A stretch of DNA of 64,000 bases, taken from Pseudacidovorax sp. NFM-22 (GTDB lineage Bacteria > Pseudomonadota > Gammaproteobacteria > Burkholderiales > Burkholderiaceae_C). The stretch is from the NCBI RefSeq assembly GCF_021401245.1, contig NZ_JACBFY010000007.1:62001-126000 (forward strand), written 5' to 3'. Under the pieces are notes generated by a model that ran no database searches, was not told the DNA's origin, and saw only the letters and a list, made by a program, of their open reading frames with translations. Both the position numbers and the translations under genes were made by a program. Below are positions 48,922 through 56,742 of this stretch, one piece after another (position 1 is the first letter of the stretch; each line of letters starts with the position of its first letter).

Positions 48922-49809
48922 TCAGCGGTAGAGCCGCTCGGGGTTGTCGATCAGCACGCGCTGCACGAGCGCGTCGTTGCCGGCCCAGGCCATGAACATG
49001 TCCAGCAACTGTGTGGCGTCCGGCACCGGGTTCACGCGCAGGTGGGGCCAGTCGCTGCCCCACACCAGCTGCTGCGGATTTGCTTCGAGCATCTTCTGCT
49101 GGAAGGCACGGCCCGCGTCCCAGTCGGCCTCGTTCAGCAGGTTGCGGTACGCGCACAGCTTGACCCAGACCTTGCCGCTGGCGAGCAGATCCAGCAGCAC
49201 GCGGAAGCCCGGCTCGTCGACGCCGGCCTTCGCATCGAAGCCGCCCATGTGGTCGATCACCACCGGCACGGGCAGGTCCTGCAGCGCGTCGGCAATCGCC
49301 GGGAGGGCCTGGCAGTCGGTCCAGAGTTCGGCATGCAACCCCGCATCGGCGAGCGCGGGCGCCAGGGCGCGCAGGTCGTCGAAGGAGGCACTGCCGCTGA
49401 AGTTGGCGCCGGCGCCGCTGCGATGACTGAAGCGGGCGCCGCGCACGCCCCTGGCATGCAGATCGCCGAGCGGCAGCGCGCTGCCGGGTCGCACCACGAC
49501 GACACCGCGCAGCGCCGGCTGCGACTGCAGGGCATGCAGCAGCAGCGAATGGTCGTCGCCGTAGGCACTGGGATGCACCAGCACGCCATGGCGAAGGCCG
49601 AGTCGTCGCAGCAGTGCCAGGTACTGCGGCTCCAGCGCCTCCGGCGGCGTGTAGCTGCGATCCGCGGCCAGCGGGAAGCGTGCGTAGGGGCCGAAGAGGT
49701 GGGCGTGGCAGTCCCAGCCGCCGACGGCCTCGGATGGCGCGCCCACCGCGTGCCGTGGCGCTTCGCCTGCTGGCCGGGCACTGTCGGGCGCGGCAGCGTC
49801 GGCGGTCAC
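48922..49809 (-). CDS. Amidohydrolase-superfamily lactonase-like protein (LigI-related)
   Basis: 295 residues from a GTG start at 49809 that overlaps the upstream stop by 4 bp. Motifs WDCHAHLFGPYARFPL (HxH metal pair), VVIDHMGG and LVWGSDWPHL. The start of the domain closely resembles 2-pyrone-4,6-dicarboxylate hydrolase (LigI), which opens a lactone in protocatechuate 4,5-cleavage. With a carboxymuconolactone-decarboxylase-like partner this suggests ring-cleavage product metabolism (inference). Confidence 0.82.
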   Translation of the reverse strand: MTADAAAPDSARPAGEAPRHAVGAPSEAVGGWDCHAHLFGPYARFPLAADRSYTPPEALEPQYLALLRRLGLRHGVLVHPSAYGDDHSLLLHALQSQPALRGVVVVRPGSALPLGDLHARGVRGARFSHRSGAGANFSGSASFDDLRALAPALADAGLHAELWTDCQALPAIADALQDLPVPVVIDHMGGFDAKAGVDEPGFRVLLDLLASGKVWVKLCAYRNLLNEADWDAGRAFQQKMLEANPQQLVWGSDWPHLRVNPVPDATQLLDMFMAWAGNDALVQRVLIDNPERLYR

Positions 49810-50378
49810 GACAGCGCCTCCTGCTGCGGCAGCGCGAAGGCCGGCGCCACGCCTTCCGGCAGTGGGATCTCGTGGCAGTTGAGCGTCATCGCCACCATGG
49901 TGTAGTAACCGATGAGCGCCGTGAGCTCGACCACGCCCTTGGTGCCGAAGCGCGCCAGCGCCTCGGCATAGGTGGCCTCGGACACCGAGCGGTGCCGGTT
50001 CAGCTCGACCGCATAGCGCCAGACAGCCGCGTCGTCGGGCGACATGGCGGGCGGCTCGGACTCGGCGAGCAGTGCCTCGATGAAGGCCGGCTCCAGGCCC
50101 GCCTTCTCGCCCTCGATGCGGTGCGCATACCACTCGAAGGGCGAGCGGCAGGCCCGGCCCGTCACGAGGATGGCGATCTCCGACAGCCGCGGCGGCAGCG
50201 AGGTGCCATAGCGCAGCAGGGCGCCCAGCGCCTGCCACTTGTCGGCCAGCTCGGGGTTGTGCAGGGCAGCGCGCAGCGGGCCCTGGATCCGGCCGCGCGG
50301 GCCGGAGACGACCTTGTCGAGCACGAGGCGCTGCGCCGCGTCCATGTTGTCCGAAGGGAAGAGGGGAATGCGTGCCAT
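49806..50378 (-). CDS. Carboxymuconolactone decarboxylase family protein
   Basis: 190 residues from the ATG at 50378. The CMD/AhpD fold segment SEIAILVTGRACRSPFEWYAH has the conserved Glu and His but no CxxC pair, so it is not an AhpD peroxidase. Second conserved part FGTKGVVELTALIGYYTMVAM. First gene of the leftward operon ending in the fumarase-like pair. An upstream in-frame extension has no conserved features. Confidence 0.85.
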   Translation of the reverse strand: MARIPLFPSDNMDAAQRLVLDKVVSGPRGRIQGPLRAALHNPELADKWQALGALLRYGTSLPPRLSEIAILVTGRACRSPFEWYAHRIEGEKAGLEPAFIEALLAESEPPAMSPDDAAVWRYAVELNRHRSVSEATYAEALARFGTKGVVELTALIGYYTMVAMTLNCHEIPLPEGVAPAFALPQQEALS

Positions 50379-50424
50379 GGTGGATCGGAAGCTGTGTCTC
50401 CGGGCGAGGCTAAACGATCGAGAC

Positions 50425-50442
50425 GCAGCGCAGAGACGCTGC
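50425..50442. promoter_or_regulatory. Inverted repeat in a divergent intergenic gap
   Basis: GCAGCG, 6 bases, CGCTGC in the 154-bp gap between the leftward catabolic operon (start 50378) and the rightward hydrolase-fold gene (start 50533). Possible regulator site. No regulator gene adjoins the gap, so the assignment is weak. Confidence 0.25.
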
Positions 50443-50532
50443 ACCGGCAAGCATGCTATGCGGCGATCTGCATGGCTCGCCCGCCGATGGCGGCCTATTC
50501 TTTGCAGACATCACAAGCAGGAGACAACGACC

Positions 50533-51411
50533 ATGCCGGACCTCCATCGGCCCCTGCCGCGCCGCGCCCTGGTGCTGGGCCTTCCCGCCGCGCTTGTTTC
50601 GCTGCACGGCTGCGCCATGAACCCACTTCCACCTCAACGCCACCGCGAACTGCTGAAGAACGGCACGACCGCCATCGACGTCATCGTCGATGGTGATGGA
50701 CCGGCCATCGTCATGCTGCCCTCGTCGCTGCGCGACTCCGAGGACTTCGACGAAGTCGCCGCATTGATCGCTGCCCGCGGATTCCGCGTGCTGCGGCCCC
50801 AGCCGCGCGGCATGGGCCGCAGCTCCGCACCGCCGCCGGGCATGACGCTGGACACGCTGGCCGGCGACGTCGCATTCACCATCGAGCGCCTCGGCGGCGG
50901 CCGGGCGGTCGTCGTCGGTCATGCCTACGGGCACTGGACCGCGCGCGTCACCGACATGAACCATCCGGCGCTCGTGCGTGGCGTGGTGGCGCTGGGCGCA
51001 TCGGCCCAGGTCTTTCCGGCGGGCATGGCCGAGGCGCTGGCCATCGCGTCGGACCCGACACGGCCGGCCCCGGAGCGGCTGGCCGCGCTGCGGTTGTGCA
51101 TGTTCGCCACGGGCAACGATCCCACGCCGTGGCTGCAGGGCTGGCATCCGGCGCTGCGCGCGGCCTACCGGGCCGCGGGCCAATCGCCCGCGAAGTCGGT
51201 GTGGTTCGGGCGCAGCCATGCGCCCATCTTGGACCTGCAGGGCGGGCAGGATGCGTGGCGCCCGGCTTCCACGCGCAACGAGCTGAAGGCCCTGCTGGGC
51301 GACAAGGTCACGGTACAGGTGATCCCGCACGCCGGCCATGCGCTCGTGCCCGAGCAGCCGCATGCGGTGGCCCAGGCCATCGCCGACTGGGCGCAGGCCC
51401 TGCCGACCTAG
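50533..51411 (+). CDS. Alpha/beta-hydrolase-fold lipoprotein lacking the nucleophile Ser
   Basis: 292 residues. N-terminal RRALVLGLPAALVSLHGC has a lipobox with C27, so an exported, lipid-anchored protein is likely. The fold is clear (VMLPSSLRDS, LRPQPRGMGRS, VVVGHAYGHW, IPHAGHALVPEQP). At the nucleophile elbow the usual G-x-S-x-G is GHAYG, with Ala131 in place of Ser. The His near the C-terminus is kept. It may be a non-catalytic binding protein or use other chemistry. Confidence 0.8.
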   Translation: MPDLHRPLPRRALVLGLPAALVSLHGCAMNPLPPQRHRELLKNGTTAIDVIVDGDGPAIVMLPSSLRDSEDFDEVAALIAARGFRVLRPQPRGMGRSSAPPPGMTLDTLAGDVAFTIERLGGGRAVVVGHAYGHWTARVTDMNHPALVRGVVALGASAQVFPAGMAEALAIASDPTRPAPERLAALRLCMFATGNDPTPWLQGWHPALRAAYRAAGQSPAKSVWFGRSHAPILDLQGGQDAWRPASTRNELKALLGDKVTVQVIPHAGHALVPEQPHAVAQAIADWAQALPT

Positions 51412-51463
51412 CGCGCCGCGCGGTCGCCGTGCTGGCTGCGGCAGGCGCGGCCGGCGTCGACGC

Positions 51464-52132
51464 TCAGCCGCCCGCCTCGAACTGAATGGTCGCCAGACCC
51501 CGGTCCAGGTGGATCTCCAGCTCCGCCAGCATCTCGTCCAGGCTGTCGCCCAGCGCGCAGTCGAGGAAGCGCCGGTGGTTGGCCTCGAAGTCCACCTTGG
51601 GCGCATGCGCGATCTGGCAGATGCCGAAGCCCAGCTGGATCTTCTGCGTCATCTGCTGCCAGAAGGCGGGCATCAAATGATTGCCGCAGCGCTCGTACAC
51701 CAGGCCGTGAAAGTGCGCCTCGGCACGGATCTCCTCCGACAGGTCGTCGCTGCGCACGGCCGCGATCATGTGGTCGAAGCGGGCCTGCAACTCGCCCCGG
51801 AAGGCCGCATCGCGCAGCGGCCAGACACGGCGGTAGGCCTGGGTCTCCATCACGCGGCGCATCTCGTACACGTCGCGCAGCACTTCGGCATTGACCTCGG
51901 TGACGAAGGTGCCGGCATAGGGCCGGTTGGTGGCCAGGCCGCTCTCGATCAGCTCGCGGATGGCCTCGCGCAGCAGGCCGCGGCTCACGGCCAGGTCACC
52001 GGCCAGCCGGCTTTCGACCAGCTGCGTGCCCGGCGCGATGCGCCCGGAAAGGATGGCGCGGCGCAGCGTCTCGGCCACCTGATCGCGGCGGGTCAGCGTG
52101 GGCAGGGGCTCGAAACGGGGGATGCTGCTCAT
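51464..52132 (-). CDS. GntR-family regulator, FCD type
   Basis: 222 residues. Winged HTH at ~10-75 (TRRDQVAETLRRAILSGRI, then ESRLAGDLAVSRGLLREAIR), followed by the all-helical FCD domain with metal-binding pattern (D...H...H) around EIRAEAHFHGLVYERCGNH. Last gene of the leftward ABC operon. A TTGT-CTA-ACAA operator of the FCD/GntR type lies upstream of the operon's first gene (56506-56520), so autoregulation and control of the transporter are likely. Confidence 0.9.
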   Translation of the reverse strand: MSSIPRFEPLPTLTRRDQVAETLRRAILSGRIAPGTQLVESRLAGDLAVSRGLLREAIRELIESGLATNRPYAGTFVTEVNAEVLRDVYEMRRVMETQAYRRVWPLRDAAFRGELQARFDHMIAAVRSDDLSEEIRAEAHFHGLVYERCGNHLMPAFWQQMTQKIQLGFGICQIAHAPKVDFEANHRRFLDCALGDSLDEMLAELEIHLDRGLATIQFEAGG

Positions 52133-52187
52133 GGTGTGCGCGCGATTCTCGGCGAGGGCTCGATGCGGCTCGCGGGGTGCAAGGGCT

Positions 52188-52853
52188 TCAGGCCCGCAGC
52201 GCGAAGCGCTTTTCCAGCCGCGAGGCCAGGTAGGAGCCCGGGTAGATCAGGACGAAGTAGATCAGGCCCACGGCCGTGAGGATCTCCAGCGGTCGGTAGA
52301 AGGCGGCCGACAGCGCGCGGCCCTGGTACATCAGCTCTTGCACCGCGATCACCGAGGCGATGGAGGTGTTCTTGGCCAGCTCGATGCCACGGTTGGTGAA
52401 GGCCGGCAGCATGCGCGCCAGCACCTGCGGCACGATCACCCGGCGCATCAGCTGGGTGCGCGTCATGCCCAGCGCACGGGCGCCTTCCCACTGGCCCGCC
52501 GGCAGGGAGGCGATGCCGCCGCGGAAGATCTCCGAGCAGTAGGCCGAGGCATTGAGCACCAGCCCGCACAGCGCCGCCACCAGGGGCGTGAGCTGCACCC
52601 CGGTGAGGATGGGAAAGGCATAGAAGAACCAGATCAGCTGCACCATCACCGGCGTGTTGCGGAACAGCTCGACCCAGCTGCGCCCCAGCATCACCGGCAC
52701 CCGCCGGCCCGAGCCGGTGGCCAGTGACAGCAGCAGGCCCAGCGCCATCGACAGCGGAAAGGCGATGGCCCACAGCAGCGCCGTCATGCCCACGCCCTTG
52801 AGCAGCACGGGCCAGTTCTGCAGCACCGGCGCGAAGTCCCACGAGAAGTCCAT
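52188..52853 (-). CDS. Polar amino acid ABC transporter permease
   Basis: 221 residues, about five membrane helices. HisMQ-family motifs: VELFRNTPVMVQLIWFFYAF and the EAA loop GQWEGARALGMTRTQLMRRVI. ATG at 52853, 5 bp after the sister permease. The pair forms the inner-membrane channel of the system. Confidence 0.93.
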   Translation of the reverse strand: MDFSWDFAPVLQNWPVLLKGVGMTALLWAIAFPLSMALGLLLSLATGSGRRVPVMLGRSWVELFRNTPVMVQLIWFFYAFPILTGVQLTPLVAALCGLVLNASAYCSEIFRGGIASLPAGQWEGARALGMTRTQLMRRVIVPQVLARMLPAFTNRGIELAKNTSIASVIAVQELMYQGRALSAAFYRPLEILTAVGLIYFVLIYPGSYLASRLEKRFALRA

Positions 52854-52858
52854 GCCGG

Positions 52859-53548
52859 TCACCTCGCGGTCGCGGAAACGGGCCGGGTGGCGCGGGTCAG
52901 CCGTGCCTCCAGCAGGTGCGCCAGCGTGCTGAGGACCAGCAGCGTGACGAAGAAGATGGCCGCCACCACGGTGTAGACCTCCAGCGGGCGGAAGGTGATG
53001 CTGTTGACCTGCATGGCCTGGTAGAGCAGGTCGGAATACGCCAGCGTCGAGGCCAGCGCGGTGGTCTTGATGAGCTCGAAGGAGCGTTCCATGAAGGGCG
53101 GCAGCATGCGCTGCAGGGCCTGCGGCAGCACCACCCGCCGCAGCACGGCCGGCGGGCGCATGCCCAGGGCGCGGGCGCCTTCCCACTGGCCACGGTCGAT
53201 GCTGACCACGCCACCGCGGAACACCTCGGCATAGAAGGCGCCCGACTGGGTGGAGAGGGCGATGATGGCCGCCACGTACGGGTCCAGGCTCACGCCCAGT
53301 ACCACGGGCAGCGCATAGAAGGCCCAGAAGAAGTGCACCAGCGGTGGCGTGTTGCGGTAGAACTCGGTGAACCACAGGGCCGGCCACTGCAGCCAGCGCG
53401 TCTTCGTCAAGCGCAGGGTGGCCAGCACGGCGCCGATGAGCACGCCCATGGCAATGGCCACGGCCGCGATGCGGAAGGTGCCGAGCACGCCCGTCAGCAG
53501 CATCTGGCGGTATTCCCAGACGGCGCCGAAGTCCCAGTCGTAGTTCAT
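52859..53548 (-). CDS. Polar amino acid ABC transporter permease
   Basis: 229 residues, second HisMQ-type permease. Motifs FTEFYRNTPPLVHFFWAFYA and EAA loop GQWEGARALGMRPPAVLRRVV. It lies between the solute-binding protein gene (263-bp gap holding an inverted repeat pair) and the other permease. Confidence 0.93.
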   Translation of the reverse strand: MNYDWDFGAVWEYRQMLLTGVLGTFRIAAVAIAMGVLIGAVLATLRLTKTRWLQWPALWFTEFYRNTPPLVHFFWAFYALPVVLGVSLDPYVAAIIALSTQSGAFYAEVFRGGVVSIDRGQWEGARALGMRPPAVLRRVVLPQALQRMLPPFMERSFELIKTTALASTLAYSDLLYQAMQVNSITFRPLEVYTVVAAIFFVTLLVLSTLAHLLEARLTRATRPVSATAR

Positions 53549-53639
53549 GTCATGTGTCCGTGGCGCTGCGCAGGAGCCGCAGCGCAGGCAGCAGGGTCAG
53601 TGGCGAGCATCGGAGGCCGCGCACCCGCTGGGCTTGGCT

Positions 53640-53755
53640 CCCTCTCCCCTCGCGGGAGAGGGCTGGGGAGAGGGGCCGCTGCGATGGCCGGAGGCACTGC
53701 GGTGGAGATGGGCACACCCCCTCTCCCCGACCCCTCTCCCGCAAGGGGAGAGGGG
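53640..53755. repeat. Inverted pair of REP-like CCCTCTCCCC elements
   Basis: Two ~36-bp elements, 53640-53675 and 53717-53755, built from CCCTCTCCC and GGGAGAGGG blocks. They are near-perfect reverse complements of each other, so the pair can fold into a long hairpin, and each has internal symmetry. They fill the only large gap inside the ABC operon and resemble dispersed REP-type repeats of proteobacteria. They may reduce downstream expression or protect the upstream mRNA of the binding protein. Confidence 0.75.
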
Positions 53756-53811
53756 CTCTCTCAGCCTTGCCGGGTGGGGGCTCCATGCCGGCGATACCGC
53801 CATTGCCCGCC

Positions 53812-54657
53812 TTACTTCTCCAGCGACTCCTTGGTCACGCCGGGCATCTTGTCCGGATCCAACCCCTTGGTCTTGAGGTACTGCGCATACAGCGCCTGCG
53901 TCTGGCCTGAGGCGTAGAGCTTCTTGAACTGCTCGTCGAGCATGTCGCGGAAGGCCGGGTCCTGCTCCTTGCGCACGCCGGCGCTGGTGGCGATGGCGAC
54001 CACCGGCTGCGGGATCTGCACGCTGCCCTTCTTGATCTTGGAGTACGCGATGGTCAGCACCGAGTGGTAGAAGCCGATGGCGTCGACCCGGCCGGCGTTG
54101 AAGGCGGCCACGGTCTCGTCGGTGTTGGTGAAGCGCTCGATCTTGGCGTTGGGCAGGCGCTTGGTGAGGTCGCGGTCGGTGGCGGTGCCCAGGGCCACGC
54201 CCACGCGCACGGTGGGCTTGTCGAGGTCGCTCCAGTTCTTCACGACCAAGCCGTCCTTGGCCAGCACACCCTGGGCATACCAGAGCATCGGCGCGGCAGG
54301 GAAGTCGATGGCGCGCTTGCGCTCCTCGGTGGCGTCCAGCACGAACATCACGTCGAACTGGCCCGACTGCAGGCCGGCCACGCTGTTGGCCCAGGTGGTC
54401 TCGACCGGCACCATCTTCACGCCGATGTTCTTGGCGATCTGCTCGCCCATGAGCACACCGACGCCGGTCCACTGGCCGGTGGCGGGGTCGCGGTAGTACC
54501 ACGGGTCGCCCGGCGCCACGCCGATGCGCAGCTCACCGGATTTCTTGACCTTCTCCAGCGTCTGGGCCTGGGCCGGCACGCCGGCCAGCAGGCCCAGGCC
54601 GAGCAGGCCGAACAGCAGGCCGCGGCGGACGGCGGCAAAGCGGGACAGGATGTTCAT
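53812..54657 (-). CDS. Polar amino acid ABC transporter substrate-binding protein
   Basis: 281 residues. Signal peptide ends PAQAQT. SBP_bac_3 motifs: LRIGVAPGDPWYYRDPATGQ, GVGVLMGEQIAKNIG and GLQSGQFDVMFVLDATEERK. Binds an amino acid or related amine-carboxylate in the periplasm and feeds the two permeases. Lies between the aminotransferase-fold gene and the REP-like repeats. Confidence 0.93.
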   Translation of the reverse strand: MNILSRFAAVRRGLLFGLLGLGLLAGVPAQAQTLEKVKKSGELRIGVAPGDPWYYRDPATGQWTGVGVLMGEQIAKNIGVKMVPVETTWANSVAGLQSGQFDVMFVLDATEERKRAIDFPAAPMLWYAQGVLAKDGLVVKNWSDLDKPTVRVGVALGTATDRDLTKRLPNAKIERFTNTDETVAAFNAGRVDAIGFYHSVLTIAYSKIKKGSVQIPQPVVAIATSAGVRKEQDPAFRDMLDEQFKKLYASGQTQALYAQYLKTKGLDPDKMPGVTKESLEK

Positions 54658-54704
54658 TCGTCGCTCCTACGAGGGTTGGACAGGAAGGGGAGGGGTGGAA
54701 AAAG

Positions 54705-55637
54705 TCAGGCCGCCGGTGCCGTGATGTAGGCCTGGTACAGCTCGGCCAGGCGTTGCGTCAGCGGGCCGTAGCCCTCGGTGGGCAGGCGGCGGCCGTCGAT
54801 GGCCGCCACGGGCGTCAGGCCGCCCAGCGTGCCGGTGACGAAGGCCTCGTCGGCGGCATAGACCTCCGCGAGCGTGTAGTCGCCCTCGTGCACCGGGATG
54901 CCGTTCTCGCGCGCCAGGCGCAGCACCGTGGCGCGCGTGATGCCGTTGAAGCAGTAGCGCCCGGACGAGGTCCACAGCGCGCCGCCGCGCACGATGAAGA
55001 AGTTGGTGGAGTTGCAGCTGGAGACGAAGCCGTTGGTGTCCAGCATCAGCGCCTCGTCGGCACCCACATGGATGGCCTGGATCAGCGCCTGGATGAAGTT
55101 GAGCCGGCTGTGCGAGTTGAGCCGCAGGTCGAACACGTCGGGCGTGCTGCAGCGGATGGTGCTGGTGTGCAGCGCAAGGCCGCGCTTCTTGGCCGCGACA
55201 TCGACCACCTTGTGCTCGGCCACGCAGACCACGGTGGCGCTGCCGATGATGAAGCGCGGGTCCTGGTTGGGCGTCTTCTTGAGGCCGCGCGTGACCATCA
55301 GGCGCGCATGCGCGCCGTCGTGCATGCCGTTCACCTCGAAGGTGCGCAGGATCACGTCCTTGACCTGCTGCTTGCTCAGGCCGATGTCCATGGCGATGGC
55401 ATTGGCGCCTTCGAACAGGCGGTCGATGTGGGCGTCGAAGGAGATCACGCGCCCGTTGACCAGGCGCACGCCTTCCCACACGCCGTCGCCGCAGACGTAG
55501 CCGGCATCGAAGATCGAGACCTTGGCTTCATTGCGAGGCACGAAGTCGCCGTTGAGGTAGACGAGCACCTGCTCGTTGCGGTCGTCGGCCCGGTAGGCCT
55601 GGGAGCTGGTGGCGGAGGCGGGGTTGGAAAGCTGCAT
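54705..55637 (-). CDS. Class IV aminotransferase-fold protein lacking Lys and Glu of the PLP site
   Basis: 310 residues. Fold-type IV features: VYLNGDFVPRNEAKVSIFD, GDGVWEGVR, the terminal GTLGGLTPVAAIDG. The catalytic Lys expected three to four residues before the conserved Asn (as in KSLN of D-amino acid aminotransferase) is replaced: the segment reads SHSRLN (175-180). The Glu that contacts the PLP ring nitrogen (VTEG motif) is Ser207 (VSSCNSTN). It is inside an amino-acid ABC operon, so a role in handling the imported compound is likely, but ordinary transamination is doubtful on these residues. Confidence 0.85.
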   Translation of the reverse strand: MQLSNPASATSSQAYRADDRNEQVLVYLNGDFVPRNEAKVSIFDAGYVCGDGVWEGVRLVNGRVISFDAHIDRLFEGANAIAMDIGLSKQQVKDVILRTFEVNGMHDGAHARLMVTRGLKKTPNQDPRFIIGSATVVCVAEHKVVDVAAKKRGLALHTSTIRCSTPDVFDLRLNSHSRLNFIQALIQAIHVGADEALMLDTNGFVSSCNSTNFFIVRGGALWTSSGRYCFNGITRATVLRLARENGIPVHEGDYTLAEVYAADEAFVTGTLGGLTPVAAIDGRRLPTEGYGPLTQRLAELYQAYITAPAA

Positions 55638-55670
55638 GGGAGGAGGGCGCGGAATGAGGGAACGGCTGCT

Positions 55671-56450
55671 TCAGAAGCTGAAGGCCGTGAAGCGTTCGAG
55701 GAAGCGCTGCGTGCGCTCCTTGCGCGGGTGCTTGAGCACCTCGTCGGGGGTGCCGGCTTCGTAGATCAGGCCGTCGGCCAGGAAGAGCACCTTGTTGGCG
55801 TAGTGGTAGGCAAAGCCCAGCTCGTGGGTCACCAGCAGCATCGTGCGGCCTTCCTCGGCCAGGTCGCGGATGACGTTGAGCACCTCGCCCACGAGTTCGG
55901 GGTCGAGCGATGACGTGGGCTCGTCGAAGAGCAGCACGTCGGGCTCCATGGCCAGCGCGCGGGCGATGGCCACGCGCTGCTGCTGACCCCCCGACAGGTG
56001 GCCGGGGTAGGCGTCCGCCTTGTGGGCCAGGCCCACCTTGTCGAGTTCGCGCAGGGCGATGTCCCGGGCCCGCGCAGCGGCCATGCCACGCACCGTGATG
56101 GGGCCTTCCATCACGTTGCCCAGCACCGTCATGTGCGGAAACAGGTTGAACTGCTGGAACACCATGCCCACCTGCCGGCGCACCTGCGCCAGCTCGGCCT
56201 GGGTGTAGCGCACGGCATTGCCGCCACGCGCGTCGGGCCGGCCGATGGGGCGGCCCTTGAGCTCGATCCTGCCGGCACTGGGCGTTTCCATGAAGTTGAG
56301 GCAGCGCAGGAAGGTGCTCTTGCCCGAGCCGCTGGAGCCCAGGATGGCCACGCGGTCGCCGGGTTGCACATCGAAGTCGATGCCCTGCAGCACATGGTGA
56401 TCGCCGAAGCGCTTGTGGAGGCCGCTGATGCGCAGGATGGGCTGGGTCAT
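55671..56450 (-). CDS. Polar amino acid ABC transporter ATPase
   Basis: 259 residues from the ATG at 56450. Walker A GSSGSGKST, Q-loop VFQQFNLFPHMTV, signature LSGGQQQR, Walker B VLLFDEPTSSLDPE and switch His (LVTHELG). GlnQ/HisP subfamily. First gene of the operon ATPase - aminotransferase-fold - binding protein - two permeases - GntR. An in-frame upstream extension covers the operator and lacks conserved features, so it was not used. Confidence 0.95.
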   Translation of the reverse strand: MTQPILRISGLHKRFGDHHVLQGIDFDVQPGDRVAILGSSGSGKSTFLRCLNFMETPSAGRIELKGRPIGRPDARGGNAVRYTQAELAQVRRQVGMVFQQFNLFPHMTVLGNVMEGPITVRGMAAARARDIALRELDKVGLAHKADAYPGHLSGGQQQRVAIARALAMEPDVLLFDEPTSSLDPELVGEVLNVIRDLAEEGRTMLLVTHELGFAYHYANKVLFLADGLIYEAGTPDEVLKHPRKERTQRFLERFTAFSF

Positions 56451-56505
56451 GAAGAGCGGAAGGATGGATCGGCGTCTGGCGAGAAGGCCGGCGGGGATTT
56501 TGTTG

Positions 56506-56520
56506 GATTGTCTAACAATC
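56506..56520. promoter_or_regulatory. GntR/FCD operator upstream of the ABC operon
   Basis: GATTGT-CTA-ACAATC is a perfect palindrome and contains TTGT-N3-ACAA, the TNGTNNNACNA form bound by FCD-type GntR regulators. It lies 56 bp before the first gene of the operon whose last gene encodes such a regulator. Confidence 0.65.
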
Positions 56521-56575
56521 GACAGTCTGGTTTTCCCTTGCAGCATCCATGCCAGCCTGACCGTCATGCCCACGC

Positions 56576-56610
56576 AAAAAGGCCCGCGGCGCTTTCACGT
56601 CGCGGGCCTT
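56576..56610 (-). terminator. Intrinsic-terminator-like hairpin on the minus strand
   Basis: Arms 56598-56610 and 56579-56591 pair over 13 positions with one mismatch and a 6-base loop; on the minus strand the hairpin runs into TTTTT (56580-56576). It points leftward, yet no leftward gene ends here. It is upstream of the ABC operon operator, so it could end a small RNA made from 56612-56740 or act as an attenuator in a long leader. Confidence 0.6.
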
Positions 56611-56689
56611 CCCGGGTCCGAGGCCGCTGTTTGTCTGCAGATCGGCCCTGCGCGGCCCTGCGGGGCTCCGCAGCTTGGATCTGGCAGTT

Positions 56690-56718
56690 TTGCGTGTTTT
56701 ATGGATTTCGACTAATTA
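56690..56718 (+). promoter_or_regulatory. Sigma-70-type promoter of the ATPase gene
   Basis: TTGCGT (56690-56695), 17-bp spacer, TAATTA (56713-56718). It stands in a notably AT-rich stretch 25 bp before the ATG at 56743. The four-of-six matches at each hexamer and the exact spacing make it a reasonable promoter. Confidence 0.5.
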
Positions 56719-56742
56719 GCCGATCTGGGTAAAATCGCCGAA

